From Phil1 sp040767925 (GTDB lineage Bacteria; Bacillota; Clostridia; Christensenellales; CAG-138), in assembly GCA_040767925.1 (NCBI GenBank), contig JAXGNN010000001.1, positions 1,054,001 through 1,118,000 of the forward strand: a stretch of DNA of 64,000 nt. The letters run 5' to 3'. The notes beneath the pieces were generated by a model. It had not been told where the DNA came from. It did no database searches and was given only the letters and a program-made list of their open reading frames with translations. Positions 53,146 to 62,275 of this stretch are shown piece by piece (position 1 is the first letter of the stretch; each line of letters starts with the position of its first letter). A program made the position numbers and the translations under genes.

Positions 53146-53252
53146 CGCAACGCTCCTGATGATCGGATCGTGCCTGCAGGCCGTAACGGAAGACTTTCAT
53201 CCCCGCCTCGTATTGAGTCCGATAATTCGTAATACAACTTATTCCCAATTAT

Positions 53253-53281
53253 AAAATATCACAGTCGTTGGGGCCCGTCAA
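53253..53281 (-). promoter_or_regulatory. Probable promoter of the KDPG aldolase gene
   Basis: On the minus strand TTGACG (53276-53281), 17 bases, TATTTT (53253-53258), about 110 bases before the start. A TTGTATTAC box on the same strand near 53229-53237 could be an operator of GntR type (speculative). Confidence 0.45.
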
Positions 53282-53397
53282 TACGCTTTTTTGCAGCAAA
53301 TGGATACGCGAGATTTTTTGACGAATTAACCGGTTCAAGTTTCGCAGTATAAACCACGTCGCATCGCCGGAAAGTCAGCACAAAATGGAAGACGTCC

Positions 53398-53426
53398 TTG
53401 ACGCTTCGGCACGCGTATGGTATATT
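53398..53426 (+). promoter_or_regulatory. Promoter of the deacetylase operon
   Basis: TTGACG at 53398-53403, 17 bases, TATATT at 53421-53426, about 58 bases before the first deacetylase. GGTATTACAAG at 53437-53447, just past the expected start of transcription, resembles the box near 53229 and may bind the same regulator. Confidence 0.55.
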
Positions 53427-53484
53427 TTCTGTATTGGTATTACAAGTAGATAATCATTGAAAACAATCATGCGAGGGGAAATCG

Positions 53485-54327
53485 ATGAGCATTATATGGC
53501 CCAACGGCGGCACGACCGCCTTTGCCTTCGGATTCGATCTGGACGGCGACACGATTTGGGAAAACAAGACCCGGCGCCTGCCCAACGGTGACCGGTACAT
53601 CAAGGGCCGCTCCATCGGCCTGTACGGGCCGAACAAGGGTGCGTTGCGCGTGCTGGAGATCCTTGATGAGTTCAACATGAAGGCGACCTGGTTCATCCCG
53701 GCCGACATCGTCGAGGAGCACGCGGGACTCGTGAACCTCATTCTGAAGGCGGGCCACGAAATCGCGCACCACGGCTGGGACCATCGCGAGGATTACGGCG
53801 CCACGTTCGAGGAGCAGATGGCTTACCTCGAGGGCTGCCAACAGATTTTTGAGCGCAATACCGGCGTGCGCGCCGTCGGCTTCCGCCCGTGCGGGCCCCT
53901 GCTGCCCCGGACCGAGGAGTGGCTCTATACGAAAGGCGGCGGCATCTACAACAGCTCCGACCTAATAGGGGACGACTGCGCGTATTACACCGTAAACGGC
54001 ACCAAGACGCGCGCCGTCACCATCCCCTGCCGCGCGGAGATGGACGACTACATACTCACGGTTTTCAACTCCTATCCGCCCGTGCTCGCGGGGATGCCCC
54101 GCATCGCCCCGTATACGCACACGCTCAGGAACTTCATCCGCGAGGTCGAGGGGGCCGTGCGCTTCGGCAACACGGTGAGCACCGCGTTCCATCCCCAGGT
54201 TGCGGGTTCGCCGGGCCGGGCGCTGATGCTCCGGAATTTCTGCGAATACCTCGCGTCCAACCCCCGGGTATGGGTGGCTACCTGCGAGGAGATCGCCATG
54301 CACTACAGAGCGACTGTGGAGGGTTGA
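53485..54327 (+). CDS. NodB-type polysaccharide deacetylase family protein (first of a pair)
   Basis: 280 residues. Metal-binding Asp in FGFDLDGDTIW and His pair in EIAHHGWDHRE are the NodB motifs; GFRPCG is motif 3. No signal peptide, so it is likely cytoplasmic. It resembles the HpPgdA/PuuE-like branch, whose members can deacetylate small amides or open ring ureides rather than polysaccharides. AGGGGA precedes the ATG. Followed after 3 bases by a second deacetylase, and then a DUF885-like peptidase. Confidence 0.88.
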   Translation: MSIIWPNGGTTAFAFGFDLDGDTIWENKTRRLPNGDRYIKGRSIGLYGPNKGALRVLEILDEFNMKATWFIPADIVEEHAGLVNLILKAGHEIAHHGWDHREDYGATFEEQMAYLEGCQQIFERNTGVRAVGFRPCGPLLPRTEEWLYTKGGGIYNSSDLIGDDCAYYTVNGTKTRAVTIPCRAEMDDYILTVFNSYPPVLAGMPRIAPYTHTLRNFIREVEGAVRFGNTVSTAFHPQVAGSPGRALMLRNFCEYLASNPRVWVATCEEIAMHYRATVEG

Positions 54328-54330
54328 GAA

Positions 54331-55170
54331 ATGTATATCGAGAAATTCAAATGGCCGGAAGGGAAAACATGCGCCGCGATGCTCAGCGTGAACCTGGACG
54401 CGGAATACTTCGGCCGCATCTACTATCCCGACGCCGACGTGGATCAGGGTCCCTTCAAGCTGATGGGGAGCCTCGGAATCAAGTATGGCCTGCCCCGGCT
54501 CCTGGACGTGTTCGACGCCTACGGCGTGAAGGCCACTTTCTTCATCCCCGGCGCGGTCGCCAGGCGTTACCCTGAGGATGTGAAAAGCATCGCCGCCCGC
54601 GGCCACGAAATCGGCTGCCACGGCAACGAGCACGAGAACCTCGCCCTGCTCGCCGCTGCTCAGCAGCGCGAGGCCCTCATGGAGGCTAAGCGGATCCTCA
54701 CGGAGATCAGCGGCGCAACGCCCGTCGGCTTCCGCATGCCCGAGGGCGAGATCACCGAGGAAACCCTTTGCATCGTAAAATCCCTCGGCTTCGCCTATTC
54801 GAGCTCCCTCAACGACGACGACGTGCCCTACGTGCGCCAGCCCGCCGGGCTGCTCGAGCTGCCGCTCAACTGGGGCCTGTACGATTTGCCCTATTTCGTG
54901 TTCAACTTCGATCCGCCGGTGCCCTATGGCCAATCGCGCGTCGCCTGCATCGACAAGGTTCTGGAAAACTGGAAGATCGAGCTCGAGGCCGCGCACAGAT
55001 GGGGCACGCTGTATACGCTGCAGCTTGACCCGCAGGCAACGGGCGAGCAGGGAAAGCTCTTCATGCTCGAGGAACTGCTCGACGAGGTGAAGGCCAAGGG
55101 AGACATATGGATCGCGACCGGCAGGGAGATCGCGGAATACTGCGCCGAAAGCGCCTTTCACACCGCGTAA
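54331..55170 (+). CDS. NodB-type polysaccharide deacetylase family protein (second of a pair)
   Basis: 279 residues, paralogous to the preceding gene. Metal motifs are MLSVNLDAEYFG and HEIGCHGNEHENL, with GFRMPEGE as motif 3. The two genes are adjacent and of equal length but differ in many positions, which suggests a heteromeric or sequential pair rather than a recent duplication. No signal peptide. Probably cytoplasmic amide or ureide hydrolase; substrate unknown. Confidence 0.88.
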   Translation: MYIEKFKWPEGKTCAAMLSVNLDAEYFGRIYYPDADVDQGPFKLMGSLGIKYGLPRLLDVFDAYGVKATFFIPGAVARRYPEDVKSIAARGHEIGCHGNEHENLALLAAAQQREALMEAKRILTEISGATPVGFRMPEGEITEETLCIVKSLGFAYSSSLNDDDVPYVRQPAGLLELPLNWGLYDLPYFVFNFDPPVPYGQSRVACIDKVLENWKIELEAAHRWGTLYTLQLDPQATGEQGKLFMLEELLDEVKAKGDIWIATGREIAEYCAESAFHTA

Positions 55171-55279
55171 GCCGCGCGCACGGGCAGAGCGGTTTCTTCC
55201 ATACGGCGGACGCGCCCGCAAGTTCATGCGGTTGCTTGCCAATCAAGCCGCAAATACATGATACGAGGAGTTGCCAACC

Positions 55280-56599
55280 ATGACCGAAGCCACCTTGAAC
55301 ACCTTTGCCGAAGCGTACGTTAACCTCGCGCTGTGCAAGACGAGATATGACCTTTGGGATATCTACTGGTATGCCGAAGGCCCGTTCTGGAGAAGGACGT
55401 CGATGCGCTTCAGCAGGGACTATAAGATCATACCGGATTACGAGATCGCGGACCGCAAGCACGGCAAGACGCTGGAGGATATCCGAGACGAATCGCGCCA
55501 CCTGCTGGCCTGCCTGGGGCTTTATAAAAAAACGGCCGAAGCCGCGGAGATGCAGCGCGTGGATTACCTCATCGATCACGTGAACCACCTCAACGTCCGC
55601 ACGCGCATGATGCTCGGAGAGGCGTTCTCCTTCGACGAAATGACCAGGGAACTGTACTGCCTCGTCGCGCCTGAATACGATTACGGCAGATTCGACGACG
55701 CCGTGCGGGAAATGGGGCAGGCCCTGCCGGGCGGCGGCTCGCATACGCAGAAAATCCAGGCGTTCCTCAACAGGGTGCGCATCCCGCGCGAAACCCTATT
55801 GGCGACGATCACCGACACGACTAAGGCGTTCCACGACATGACGCTCAAGCGCATGCCCGAGGTGCCGCCCTATAGTCTGCTCCGCACCCGCGTCAGGGAC
55901 CTGCCGGACAATATGGCATTTTTATCGATTCTCTTCGGGTACGACTACGAGCGTGTCGAATATGAGCGCAACTACAACCTCAGCTATGACTGGACAGTCG
56001 ACAAGATCGTCGAGTGCGTCGGCCACGAATGCGAGCCGGGGCACGTCACTCATTTCCTCAAGCGCACTCAGACCTTGGTCGATACCTGCTGGCCCGAGAT
56101 GGCGATCATTTCCCAGTATTCCTCTTCCTCAGCCTATTGGGAGGGCGCGGCGCGCTGCTCCGTATATATGTGCTTCGACAACAACGTCGAAGAACTTGCG
56201 AATTTCGAGCGCGACGTGGTATTCGCCGCAGCGAAGCTCGACCGTGGTCTCGCGGAGCTTATGCCGCTCTGGCACAAATTCTGCGACGCGGCCGGTTATG
56301 CCAAGCTTGAGGCAAGCCGCAAGGTTTGGGACGGCAAATGGAGCGAACAGCAGGCGGGCGATTTCCTTGAGCGATATATGTTTGCCGAGCCTGGCGCGGG
56401 ACTCGCCATGGCGAAGTCCTTCGCGAATATGGACAGCGGCCACTTTGTAGCCCACGACTATGCGCGCGACGTGGTAAAGGAATACTACAGGCATATGGCT
56501 CCCGGGATTAGCGATCAGTGGCGCCTGTACAGCAAGCTGTGCAACGCCCATATGTCCATGGAAGGCATCAGGGACAAAACCTACCGCGTCGAATTCTGA
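55280..56599 (+). CDS. DUF885-like metallopeptidase
   Basis: 439 residues from ATG 55280, with GAGGAG 9-10 bases upstream; a TTG three codons earlier is less likely. The zinc motif is VGHECEPGHVTHF, an HExxxGH variant of the DUF885 HEGxPGH motif. No signal peptide. Other DUF885 members are carboxypeptidases or lyases of small peptides. Follows the two deacetylase genes by about 110 bases and ends before a strong bidirectional terminator. Confidence 0.8.
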   Translation: MTEATLNTFAEAYVNLALCKTRYDLWDIYWYAEGPFWRRTSMRFSRDYKIIPDYEIADRKHGKTLEDIRDESRHLLACLGLYKKTAEAAEMQRVDYLIDHVNHLNVRTRMMLGEAFSFDEMTRELYCLVAPEYDYGRFDDAVREMGQALPGGGSHTQKIQAFLNRVRIPRETLLATITDTTKAFHDMTLKRMPEVPPYSLLRTRVRDLPDNMAFLSILFGYDYERVEYERNYNLSYDWTVDKIVECVGHECEPGHVTHFLKRTQTLVDTCWPEMAIISQYSSSSAYWEGAARCSVYMCFDNNVEELANFERDVVFAAAKLDRGLAELMPLWHKFCDAAGYAKLEASRKVWDGKWSEQQAGDFLERYMFAEPGAGLAMAKSFANMDSGHFVAHDYARDVVKEYYRHMAPGISDQWRLYSKLCNAHMSMEGIRDKTYRVEF

Positions 56600-56639
56600 G
56601 CTTCGCCCACCCGTCCCCTATCCCATTCAGCCAAGGATC

Positions 56640-56674
56640 AACGAGGCGCTGGCCGGTACGGCAAGCGCCTCGTT
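56640..56674. terminator. Bidirectional terminator between converging operons
   Basis: AACGAGGCGCT (56640-56650) pairs with AGCGCCTCGTT (56664-56674), an 11-bp stem with a 13-base loop. The DUF885-like gene and the SDR gene converge on it. Confidence 0.7.
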
Positions 56675-56701
56675 CGTGCAACCGCCGAGCGGGCGCGGCG
56701 G

Positions 56702-57469
56702 TTATACGAGCATCCGCTTGCCGCCGTTGGGCGCGAGGATCTGGCCCGTCACGAAAGAGGCGGCGTCCGAGAGCAGGTACATCGTCGCGTTCGCGATGTC
56801 GTCGGTCGTGGCGATCCGCTTGAGCGGCGTGGCGGCGATCTCCTCCTCGATCTGCTCGGGGGTGTCGCAGGCGCGCATCGCCGGGGTGTCGGTCGTCGGC
56901 ACGGGGATCACGTTGCATGTGATGTTATAGGGGGCGCCTTCCTTGGCGATGGAAGTCGTAAAGCCGATGACGCCGGCCTTGGCGGAAGCGTACGCCGCGC
57001 ACCAGTCCCCCCCGCCGATGGCGTAGCCGGTGCTGATGTTGACGATCCTGCCATACCGCTGCTTCATCATGTGGGGGAAGCAGGCGCGTGTCACATAGAA
57101 CTGGCTGTACAAGTTGAACCGGATCATATAGTCCCAATCCTCGTCGGAAAGGTCATAGAACTCCCGGGAGGGCGCGCCGCCGCCGGCGTTGTTGACCAGC
57201 AGGTCGACGCGGCCGAAGCAGTCGAGCGTATATCGTATCAGCGCGTCCACCTGCTTCGAGTCCATCACGTCGCAGCGGAAGTATTCGGCGGCGCCGCCCG
57301 CGTCCTCGATCCGCTTCTTGACGTCGCAGCCGTTTTTTTCGGTCCGGCAGCAAAGCATGACCTTCGCGCCGTACTCCGCGAGCTTGATGGCGATATCCAT
57401 GCCGATGCCGCTGCCGCTGCCGGTCACGATCGCGACCCTGCCGCCGAGTTTCAAAAAATCCTTCGTCAT
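56702..57469 (-). CDS. Short-chain dehydrogenase/reductase (SDR)
   Basis: 255 residues. Nucleotide-binding motif TGSGSGIG, NNAG structural motif, Ser in NISTGYA and the catalytic YASAK are all present. The NAD(P) choice is not clear from sequence. C-terminal substrate region ends in LAPNGGKRMLV. Last gene of the liv operon and only distantly similar to the two tandem SDRs at its other end. Confidence 0.92.
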   Translation of the reverse strand: MTKDFLKLGGRVAIVTGSGSGIGMDIAIKLAEYGAKVMLCCRTEKNGCDVKKRIEDAGGAAEYFRCDVMDSKQVDALIRYTLDCFGRVDLLVNNAGGGAPSREFYDLSDEDWDYMIRFNLYSQFYVTRACFPHMMKQRYGRIVNISTGYAIGGGDWCAAYASAKAGVIGFTTSIAKEGAPYNITCNVIPVPTTDTPAMRACDTPEQIEEEIAATPLKRIATTDDIANATMYLLSDAASFVTGQILAPNGGKRMLV

Positions 57470-57489
57470 AAAAAATCCTCCGCTGGATG

Positions 57490-58203
57490 TTATTGCGCAG
57501 CTCTTGCTTTCTTCTTGCCCAGGTACGCGTCGATCACCGCCTGATCCCGCGCCAGCTCGTCCCCGGTGCCGGTTTTTACGATGCGGCCGAGCTCCATCAC
57601 GCTCGCCGAATGGGCGATGGCGAGCGCCTTGCGCGCGTTTTGTTCCACCAGCAGCACGGAGACGCCCATGCCGTTGATGTCGTCTATGATGGCCATCACG
57701 TCGTTGACGATCAGCGGCGCGAGCCCCAGGGACGGTTCGTCCAGCAAAAGCACCTTCGGGTCCGACATCAGGCCGCGCGCGATCGCCAGCATCTGCTGCT
57801 CTCCGCCGGAAAGTGTGCCCGCGCGCTGGTTGCGCCGCTCCTTCAGGCGCGGGAACATCTCGAACGAGCGCAGGAGCCCCGGCTTGCGGTCCCTCACCAG
57901 GTAGCCGCCCATGAGCAGGTTCTCCTCCACCGACAGGTTCGGAAAAATGCGCCTGCCCTCCGGCACGAGGGAAACGCCCATTCCCACCACGATGTGGGTT
58001 TGAGAGGGGATCGGCGCGCCGTTTAGGCGGATCGCGCCTTTCTGCGTCGGCAGGATGCCGGCGATGCAGCGCAGCAGCGTCGATTTGCCGGCGCCGTTCG
58101 CGCCGATGACGGCGTGGATCTCGCCGTCCTTCAACTCCAGGTCGATCCCCCTGAGCGCCTGTATTTTGCCGTATGAGAACTGCAAATCCTCAATTTTCAG
58201 CAT
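57490..58203 (-). CDS. livF: Branched-chain amino-acid-type ABC transporter ATPase LivF
   Basis: 237 residues. Walker A GANGAGKST, signature LSGGEQQML, Walker B VLLLDEPSLGLAP and the LivF-type VLLVEQNA are present. Overlaps livG by 7 bases. Operon order is SBP, livH, livM, livG, livF, the usual one for this transporter class. Substrate may be branched-chain amino acids, amides or another small molecule; not decidable here. Confidence 0.93.
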   Translation of the reverse strand: MLKIEDLQFSYGKIQALRGIDLELKDGEIHAVIGANGAGKSTLLRCIAGILPTQKGAIRLNGAPIPSQTHIVVGMGVSLVPEGRRIFPNLSVEENLLMGGYLVRDRKPGLLRSFEMFPRLKERRNQRAGTLSGGEQQMLAIARGLMSDPKVLLLDEPSLGLAPLIVNDVMAIIDDINGMGVSVLLVEQNARKALAIAHSASVMELGRIVKTGTGDELARDQAVIDAYLGKKKARAAQ

Positions 58204-58979
58204 GTTTCTTCCACCCCCAGATAAGCGTCGATGACGGCCTGGTTGGTCTGGATTTCATCGGTCGTGCCCGTCGCGAGCAACTGGCCGAAATTCAAAACCG
58301 AGATGCGCTCGCAGACGTTCATGATGACTTCCATATGATGGTCGATGATCACGATCGTCAAACCGTACTCGTCCCGGATGTCCCGGATGATTTCCATGAG
58401 CGCGGCGGACTCCTCCTCGTTCATGCCGGCGGAAGGTTCGTCGAGCAGCAGCACCTTGGGCCTTGTCGCGAGCGCGCGCACGATTTCAAGGCGGCGCTGC
58501 AAGCCGTAGGGCAGGTTGTGGGCGAGCTGGTCCTTCGCCTCCAGCAGGCCTATGCTCTCGAGCAGCTTCAGGCAGAACTCGCCCGCCGCTTTTTCCTGCT
58601 CGCGGTATTTCTTCGTTTTGAAAATGCCGCCCGCAAACGTATAATTCAGGTTTTGCTGGCAGGACGTCAGCACGTTCTGATAGATGCTCAGGTCGTTGAA
58701 AAGGCGGATGTTCTGGAACGTGCGCGCGATGCCCAGATTGGCGATCTCATGCGTCGGCTTGCCCGCGATGGACCTGCCGAACAGCTTGATATCGCCGGAG
58801 GAGGGCACGTAGACGCCGGTGATCATGTTGAACATCGTGGTTTTTCCCGCCCCGTTCGGACCGATGACGCCGTAGATCCGGCCCGCCTCGATCTGTATGC
58901 TGATATCGTCGGCCGCCACGATGCCGCTGAAATTCTTTGTCAGATTGATTAGTTCCAACGCATATGCGCTCGCGCTCAT
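58197..58979 (-). CDS. livG: Branched-chain amino-acid-type ABC transporter ATPase LivG
   Basis: 260 residues. Walker A GPNGAGKTT, Walker B VLLLDEPSAGMNE and IVIIDHHMEV, the LivG H-loop variant, are present; the signature is degenerate (LPYGLQRRLE, as in other LivG). The overlap with livF indicates coupled translation. Confidence 0.93.
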   Translation of the reverse strand: MSASAYALELINLTKNFSGIVAADDISIQIEAGRIYGVIGPNGAGKTTMFNMITGVYVPSSGDIKLFGRSIAGKPTHEIANLGIARTFQNIRLFNDLSIYQNVLTSCQQNLNYTFAGGIFKTKKYREQEKAAGEFCLKLLESIGLLEAKDQLAHNLPYGLQRRLEIVRALATRPKVLLLDEPSAGMNEEESAALMEIIRDIRDEYGLTIVIIDHHMEVIMNVCERISVLNFGQLLATGTTDEIQTNQAVIDAYLGVEETC

Positions 58980-59045
58980 GTTCGTCTTCGCCCTTGCCCT
59001 TCCATTGAAATGAAAGCCTGAAAGTCAGCCGCTTATGGCACGGTT

Positions 59046-59969
59046 TTACCGGCTCCGCCTTCCGCCTTCCCTCCCGCCGCCGAACAGCCTGTTCAAGAGG
59101 CGTTTCACGGCCAATGCGCCGTTCTTGATATCCCGCCGGGTCAATTCCCGCGTGCCCATCAGCCCGGAAGGGCGGAACAATATGACCAGCACGACCAGCA
59201 CGCCGTAGAGGACCATGCGCCATTCCTGCGCGAAACCGAAGCGCAGATATTCTGGCAGGGGCACGAGCAGGAGCGTCGCCAGGATCGTGCCGGTCAGGCT
59301 CCCCCGCCCTCCCAGGATGACGGTGATGATGAGCTCGTCCGATTTGACATACGTGAACATGTTGGGCTGCAGGTAATGCATGTAATGCGCCAGAAGGCCG
59401 CCCGCAAGGCCGCACAGCGCGCAACTGATCGTCATGGCCAGCTTTTTATGTTGGAACGCGCTGATCCCCACGGAAGTGGCGGCCAGCTCGTTTTCCCGGA
59501 TGGCCACGCAGTTGCGCCCGTGCTTCGTCTTTAAAAACGCCGTAATGAACACCACGACCAAAACCACGAGGCCGCACACGATCCACAGCTGCCACTTCAC
59601 AGGCAGCGGCTCGATGCCGGTGAGGCCGCGGGCGCCGCCCGTCACATTGGGCAGGTTCTGGATGATGAGCTTGATGGCCTCGCCGATGCCCAGCGTCGCG
59701 ATGATGAAATAGTCGTCCCGCAGGCGCAGCGTAGGATAGCTCAGCAGCATGCCCACGAAGCCGGACGCGACGGTGCCCCCGATCAGGCCGACGGCGATGG
59801 GCACATGAAGATGCATCACCAGCAGCGCCGAAACATATCCGCCGATGGCCATAAAGCCGGCATGCCCCATGGAAAACAGGCCCGTGAAGCCGCACAGCAC
59901 GGACACGCCCAGGATCGCGATCATATAGATGCCGGTCAGCGTCGCAACGCCACTCCAATACGATAGCAC
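59046..59969 (-). CDS. livM: Branched-chain amino-acid-type ABC transporter permease LivM
   Basis: 307 residues, starting at GTG 59969 with GGGGGGTG upstream. About eight helices; SMGHAGFMAIGGYVSA is the LivM signature near the N-terminus, and the ATPase loop RENELAATSVGISAFQHKKL is present. A basic tail follows (GGGREGGRRSR). Confidence 0.92.
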   Translation of the reverse strand: MLSYWSGVATLTGIYMIAILGVSVLCGFTGLFSMGHAGFMAIGGYVSALLVMHLHVPIAVGLIGGTVASGFVGMLLSYPTLRLRDDYFIIATLGIGEAIKLIIQNLPNVTGGARGLTGIEPLPVKWQLWIVCGLVVLVVVFITAFLKTKHGRNCVAIRENELAATSVGISAFQHKKLAMTISCALCGLAGGLLAHYMHYLQPNMFTYVKSDELIITVILGGRGSLTGTILATLLLVPLPEYLRFGFAQEWRMVLYGVLVVLVILFRPSGLMGTRELTRRDIKNGALAVKRLLNRLFGGGREGGRRSR

Positions 59970-59982
59970 TTACGGCACCCCC

Positions 59983-60858
59983 CTACGCTTTGTCTTCGCT
60001 CGACTTGCCGAGCAAGCCGGACGGTTTTATCAGGAGCATGATGATGAGAAACAGATAGGAAAACAAATCCCTGTACGAGGTGGAGACGTAAGCCGAAACC
60101 ATCGACTCGGACACCCCCAGGAGCAGCGCGCCGAGCACCGCGCCGGGCAGGCTGCCCAAGCCGCCCACGACGGATGCGATGAACGCCTTCGTCGTGTAGA
60201 AGCCGCCCAGGGTCGGATACGTCGTATACTTGGAGCCGAGCATGGCGCCCGCGATGCCCGCCAGAGCGCCGGCAATGATGAACACATACAGGATCAGCTT
60301 CAAGGAGTTCACGCCCATGATGGACGCGGTTTCCAAATCGAAGGACGCGGCGCGAATCGCAAGGCCCAGGCGGGTTTTACGGATAATCAGCTCAACGAGC
60401 GCCAGCGCCACGACGCTGATCGCGAAAATCATGATATCGATCGTGCCGATGTTGCGGCCGAACAGCGAGATGGTGTCCGCGGCGAAGTTCACGGGAAAAA
60501 CGCGCAGCTTGCCCGTAAACGCGATGACGGTGAGGTTTTCGCCCAGCACCGAAATGCCGAGCCCCACGATCATAAAATAGGTTCTCCGCGCTTTTTTTTG
60601 CAGGAGCGGGCGATACGCAAACGTTTCGATCACCATGCCCAGCGCGATCGCGCCCAATATGCCGGCGACGATGCCCATATAGATGTTTTCCATCACAAGG
60701 GTCAGGAGCCAGAAAACGCCGTACGCACCGATCGTGACGGCGATGCTGTGCGCGAAGTTCGTGAAGTTCAACACGCTGTAGATCAATGCGTAGCCGACGG
60801 CGATCAGCGCGTACACGCTGCCGACAGACAAACCGTTTATAAGCTGCTGCAAAAACAA
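59983..60858 (-). CDS. livH: Branched-chain amino-acid-type ABC transporter permease LivH
   Basis: 291 residues with about eight helices. The N-terminal INGLSVGSVYALIAVGYALI and the LRAASFDLETASIMGVN-like ATPase loop (here IRAASFDLETASIMGVN) are typical of LivH. ATG 60858 has AGGAGG upstream. Pairs with LivM. Confidence 0.92.
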   Translation of the reverse strand: MFLQQLINGLSVGSVYALIAVGYALIYSVLNFTNFAHSIAVTIGAYGVFWLLTLVMENIYMGIVAGILGAIALGMVIETFAYRPLLQKKARRTYFMIVGLGISVLGENLTVIAFTGKLRVFPVNFAADTISLFGRNIGTIDIMIFAISVVALALVELIIRKTRLGLAIRAASFDLETASIMGVNSLKLILYVFIIAGALAGIAGAMLGSKYTTYPTLGGFYTTKAFIASVVGGLGSLPGAVLGALLLGVSESMVSAYVSTSYRDLFSYLFLIIMLLIKPSGLLGKSSEDKA

Positions 60859-60954
60859 TGTCGTTGCCTCCTTGCGATTTGAAACCGGCCGGCTCCGCCT
60901 GAAGCGTTGCCCCGCCCGCTTTCATCGTCTTCCCCGGGCTTGACTTTGGAGGGG

Positions 60955-60981
60955 AGCCTCCTCCCGGACAGGGAGGAGGCT
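60955..60981 (-). terminator. Intra-operon hairpin between binding protein and livH
   Basis: AGCCTCCTCCC (60955-60965) and GGGAGGAGGCT (60971-60981) form a perfect 11-bp stem with a 5-base loop. It follows the binding-protein gene in transcription and probably stabilises its message or reduces read-through into the permease genes. Confidence 0.65.
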
Positions 60982-61000
60982 TCGTCACGCGCGTTTCACT

Positions 61001-62191
61001 TTATTCCTTGGGCATGAACAGGTCGACCTGGACGTAATCCTGGTTTTCGATGTGGTAGATCGGAACCTCGCGCAGGGTCTTGTGCGTTTCGGCCACCATG
61101 GTGATGTTGCCGGTGACGCCGGAGATCGTGCCGAGCTTCTCAAGCCCGCTGCGGATCGACTCCGCGTCGGCGGCGCCCTGCGCCTTGATCGCCGCGAAGA
61201 TCATCTCGATCGCGTCGTTGGCGAGGAATGCATCGGCCGCCGCGTTCTCGGTGGGGTCCCAATCCCACGCGTCGATGTAGCGCTGCACGAAAGCGGCGCT
61301 GTTCTCGTTATGGATGTCGACCGACGTGGGGAAATACAGGCCCTCGCAGTTCACGCCGGCCAGCGTGAAGATATCGGGCGCCATCGCGCCGTCGGAAGTC
61401 ACGACTTCATAGTCCATGCCCAGCTCCGCCATCTGGTTGCAGATCAGCCCGATCTCCTTATAGTAGCCGGAGGCGATATAGACCGCGTCGAACTGGCCTT
61501 CGTATTCCTTGATCTTGGTAAGCACCGAGCGGAAATCCACGTCGCCGTTGTTGAACGCTTCCTCGGCCACAATCGCGCCGCCGGCCGCCTCGAACGCCTT
61601 GGTGAACTCCTGCCGGATCCCCATGGAATAGTCCTGGCCGATGTTGTAGATGATCGCCATCGTCTTGAAGCCCAGCACGGAAACCGCGTACTGCGCCATG
61701 ACCTCGCCCAGCTGCGGGTCGTTCAAGCCGCTGCGGAAGGAATACGGGCGGGTCGCGCCGTCTTCGGTGATGGTGATCTTGAGGTTCGAGGCGCAGGTCG
61801 CCACGAACGGGACGCCCAGCTCCTCGCAGACCTCAGCAAGCGCCAGGGTCGTCGTGGAGGATTCCGTGCCCACGAAGGCCACCACGCCGTCCTGCTGGAT
61901 CGCCTTGCGGGCCGCGTTGGTGGTTTCCACCGCGTCGTCGCGCGTATCGTAACGGATGATCTCGATCTTTTTGCCCAGAAGGCCTCCGCTCTCGTTGATC
62001 TCGTTCGCGCGCATCTCGCAGGTTTCGGCGAGGATCTGCCCCCAAAGGGTGTTTTCTCCGGTGAGCGGAGCGATCGCGCCAATGCGGATCGTGTCCGATT
62101 TGCCCGCGGCCGGGGAGCCGCATGCAAAGAAGCAGCCGGCAGCGAGTGCCACAACCAGAAATAGTCCAACTGTTCTGACGAGCTTCTTCAT
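61001..62191 (-). CDS. Branched-chain amino-acid-type binding lipoprotein (periplasmic-binding protein type 1)
   Basis: 396 residues. Lipoprotein signal (LFLVVALAAGCFFACGS; two Cys candidates near 20 and 24). The mature part is a type I binding protein: IRIGAIAPLTGENTLWG, GKKIEIIRYDTRD, FVGTESSTTT. It delivers the ligand to LivHMGF. The hairpin behind it suggests higher expression than the permease genes. Confidence 0.93.
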   Translation of the reverse strand: MKKLVRTVGLFLVVALAAGCFFACGSPAAGKSDTIRIGAIAPLTGENTLWGQILAETCEMRANEINESGGLLGKKIEIIRYDTRDDAVETTNAARKAIQQDGVVAFVGTESSTTTLALAEVCEELGVPFVATCASNLKITITEDGATRPYSFRSGLNDPQLGEVMAQYAVSVLGFKTMAIIYNIGQDYSMGIRQEFTKAFEAAGGAIVAEEAFNNGDVDFRSVLTKIKEYEGQFDAVYIASGYYKEIGLICNQMAELGMDYEVVTSDGAMAPDIFTLAGVNCEGLYFPTSVDIHNENSAAFVQRYIDAWDWDPTENAAADAFLANDAIEMIFAAIKAQGAADAESIRSGLEKLGTISGVTGNITMVAETHKTLREVPIYHIENQDYVQVDLFMPKE

Positions 62192-62275
62192 TTTCGCTTG
62201 TTCCTTCCTGTTATTTTATTTTGCGTTGATTGGGTGCGGTTTCAGCCTGCGTGGCGCGCTGCCGGCTCCGCCGGA

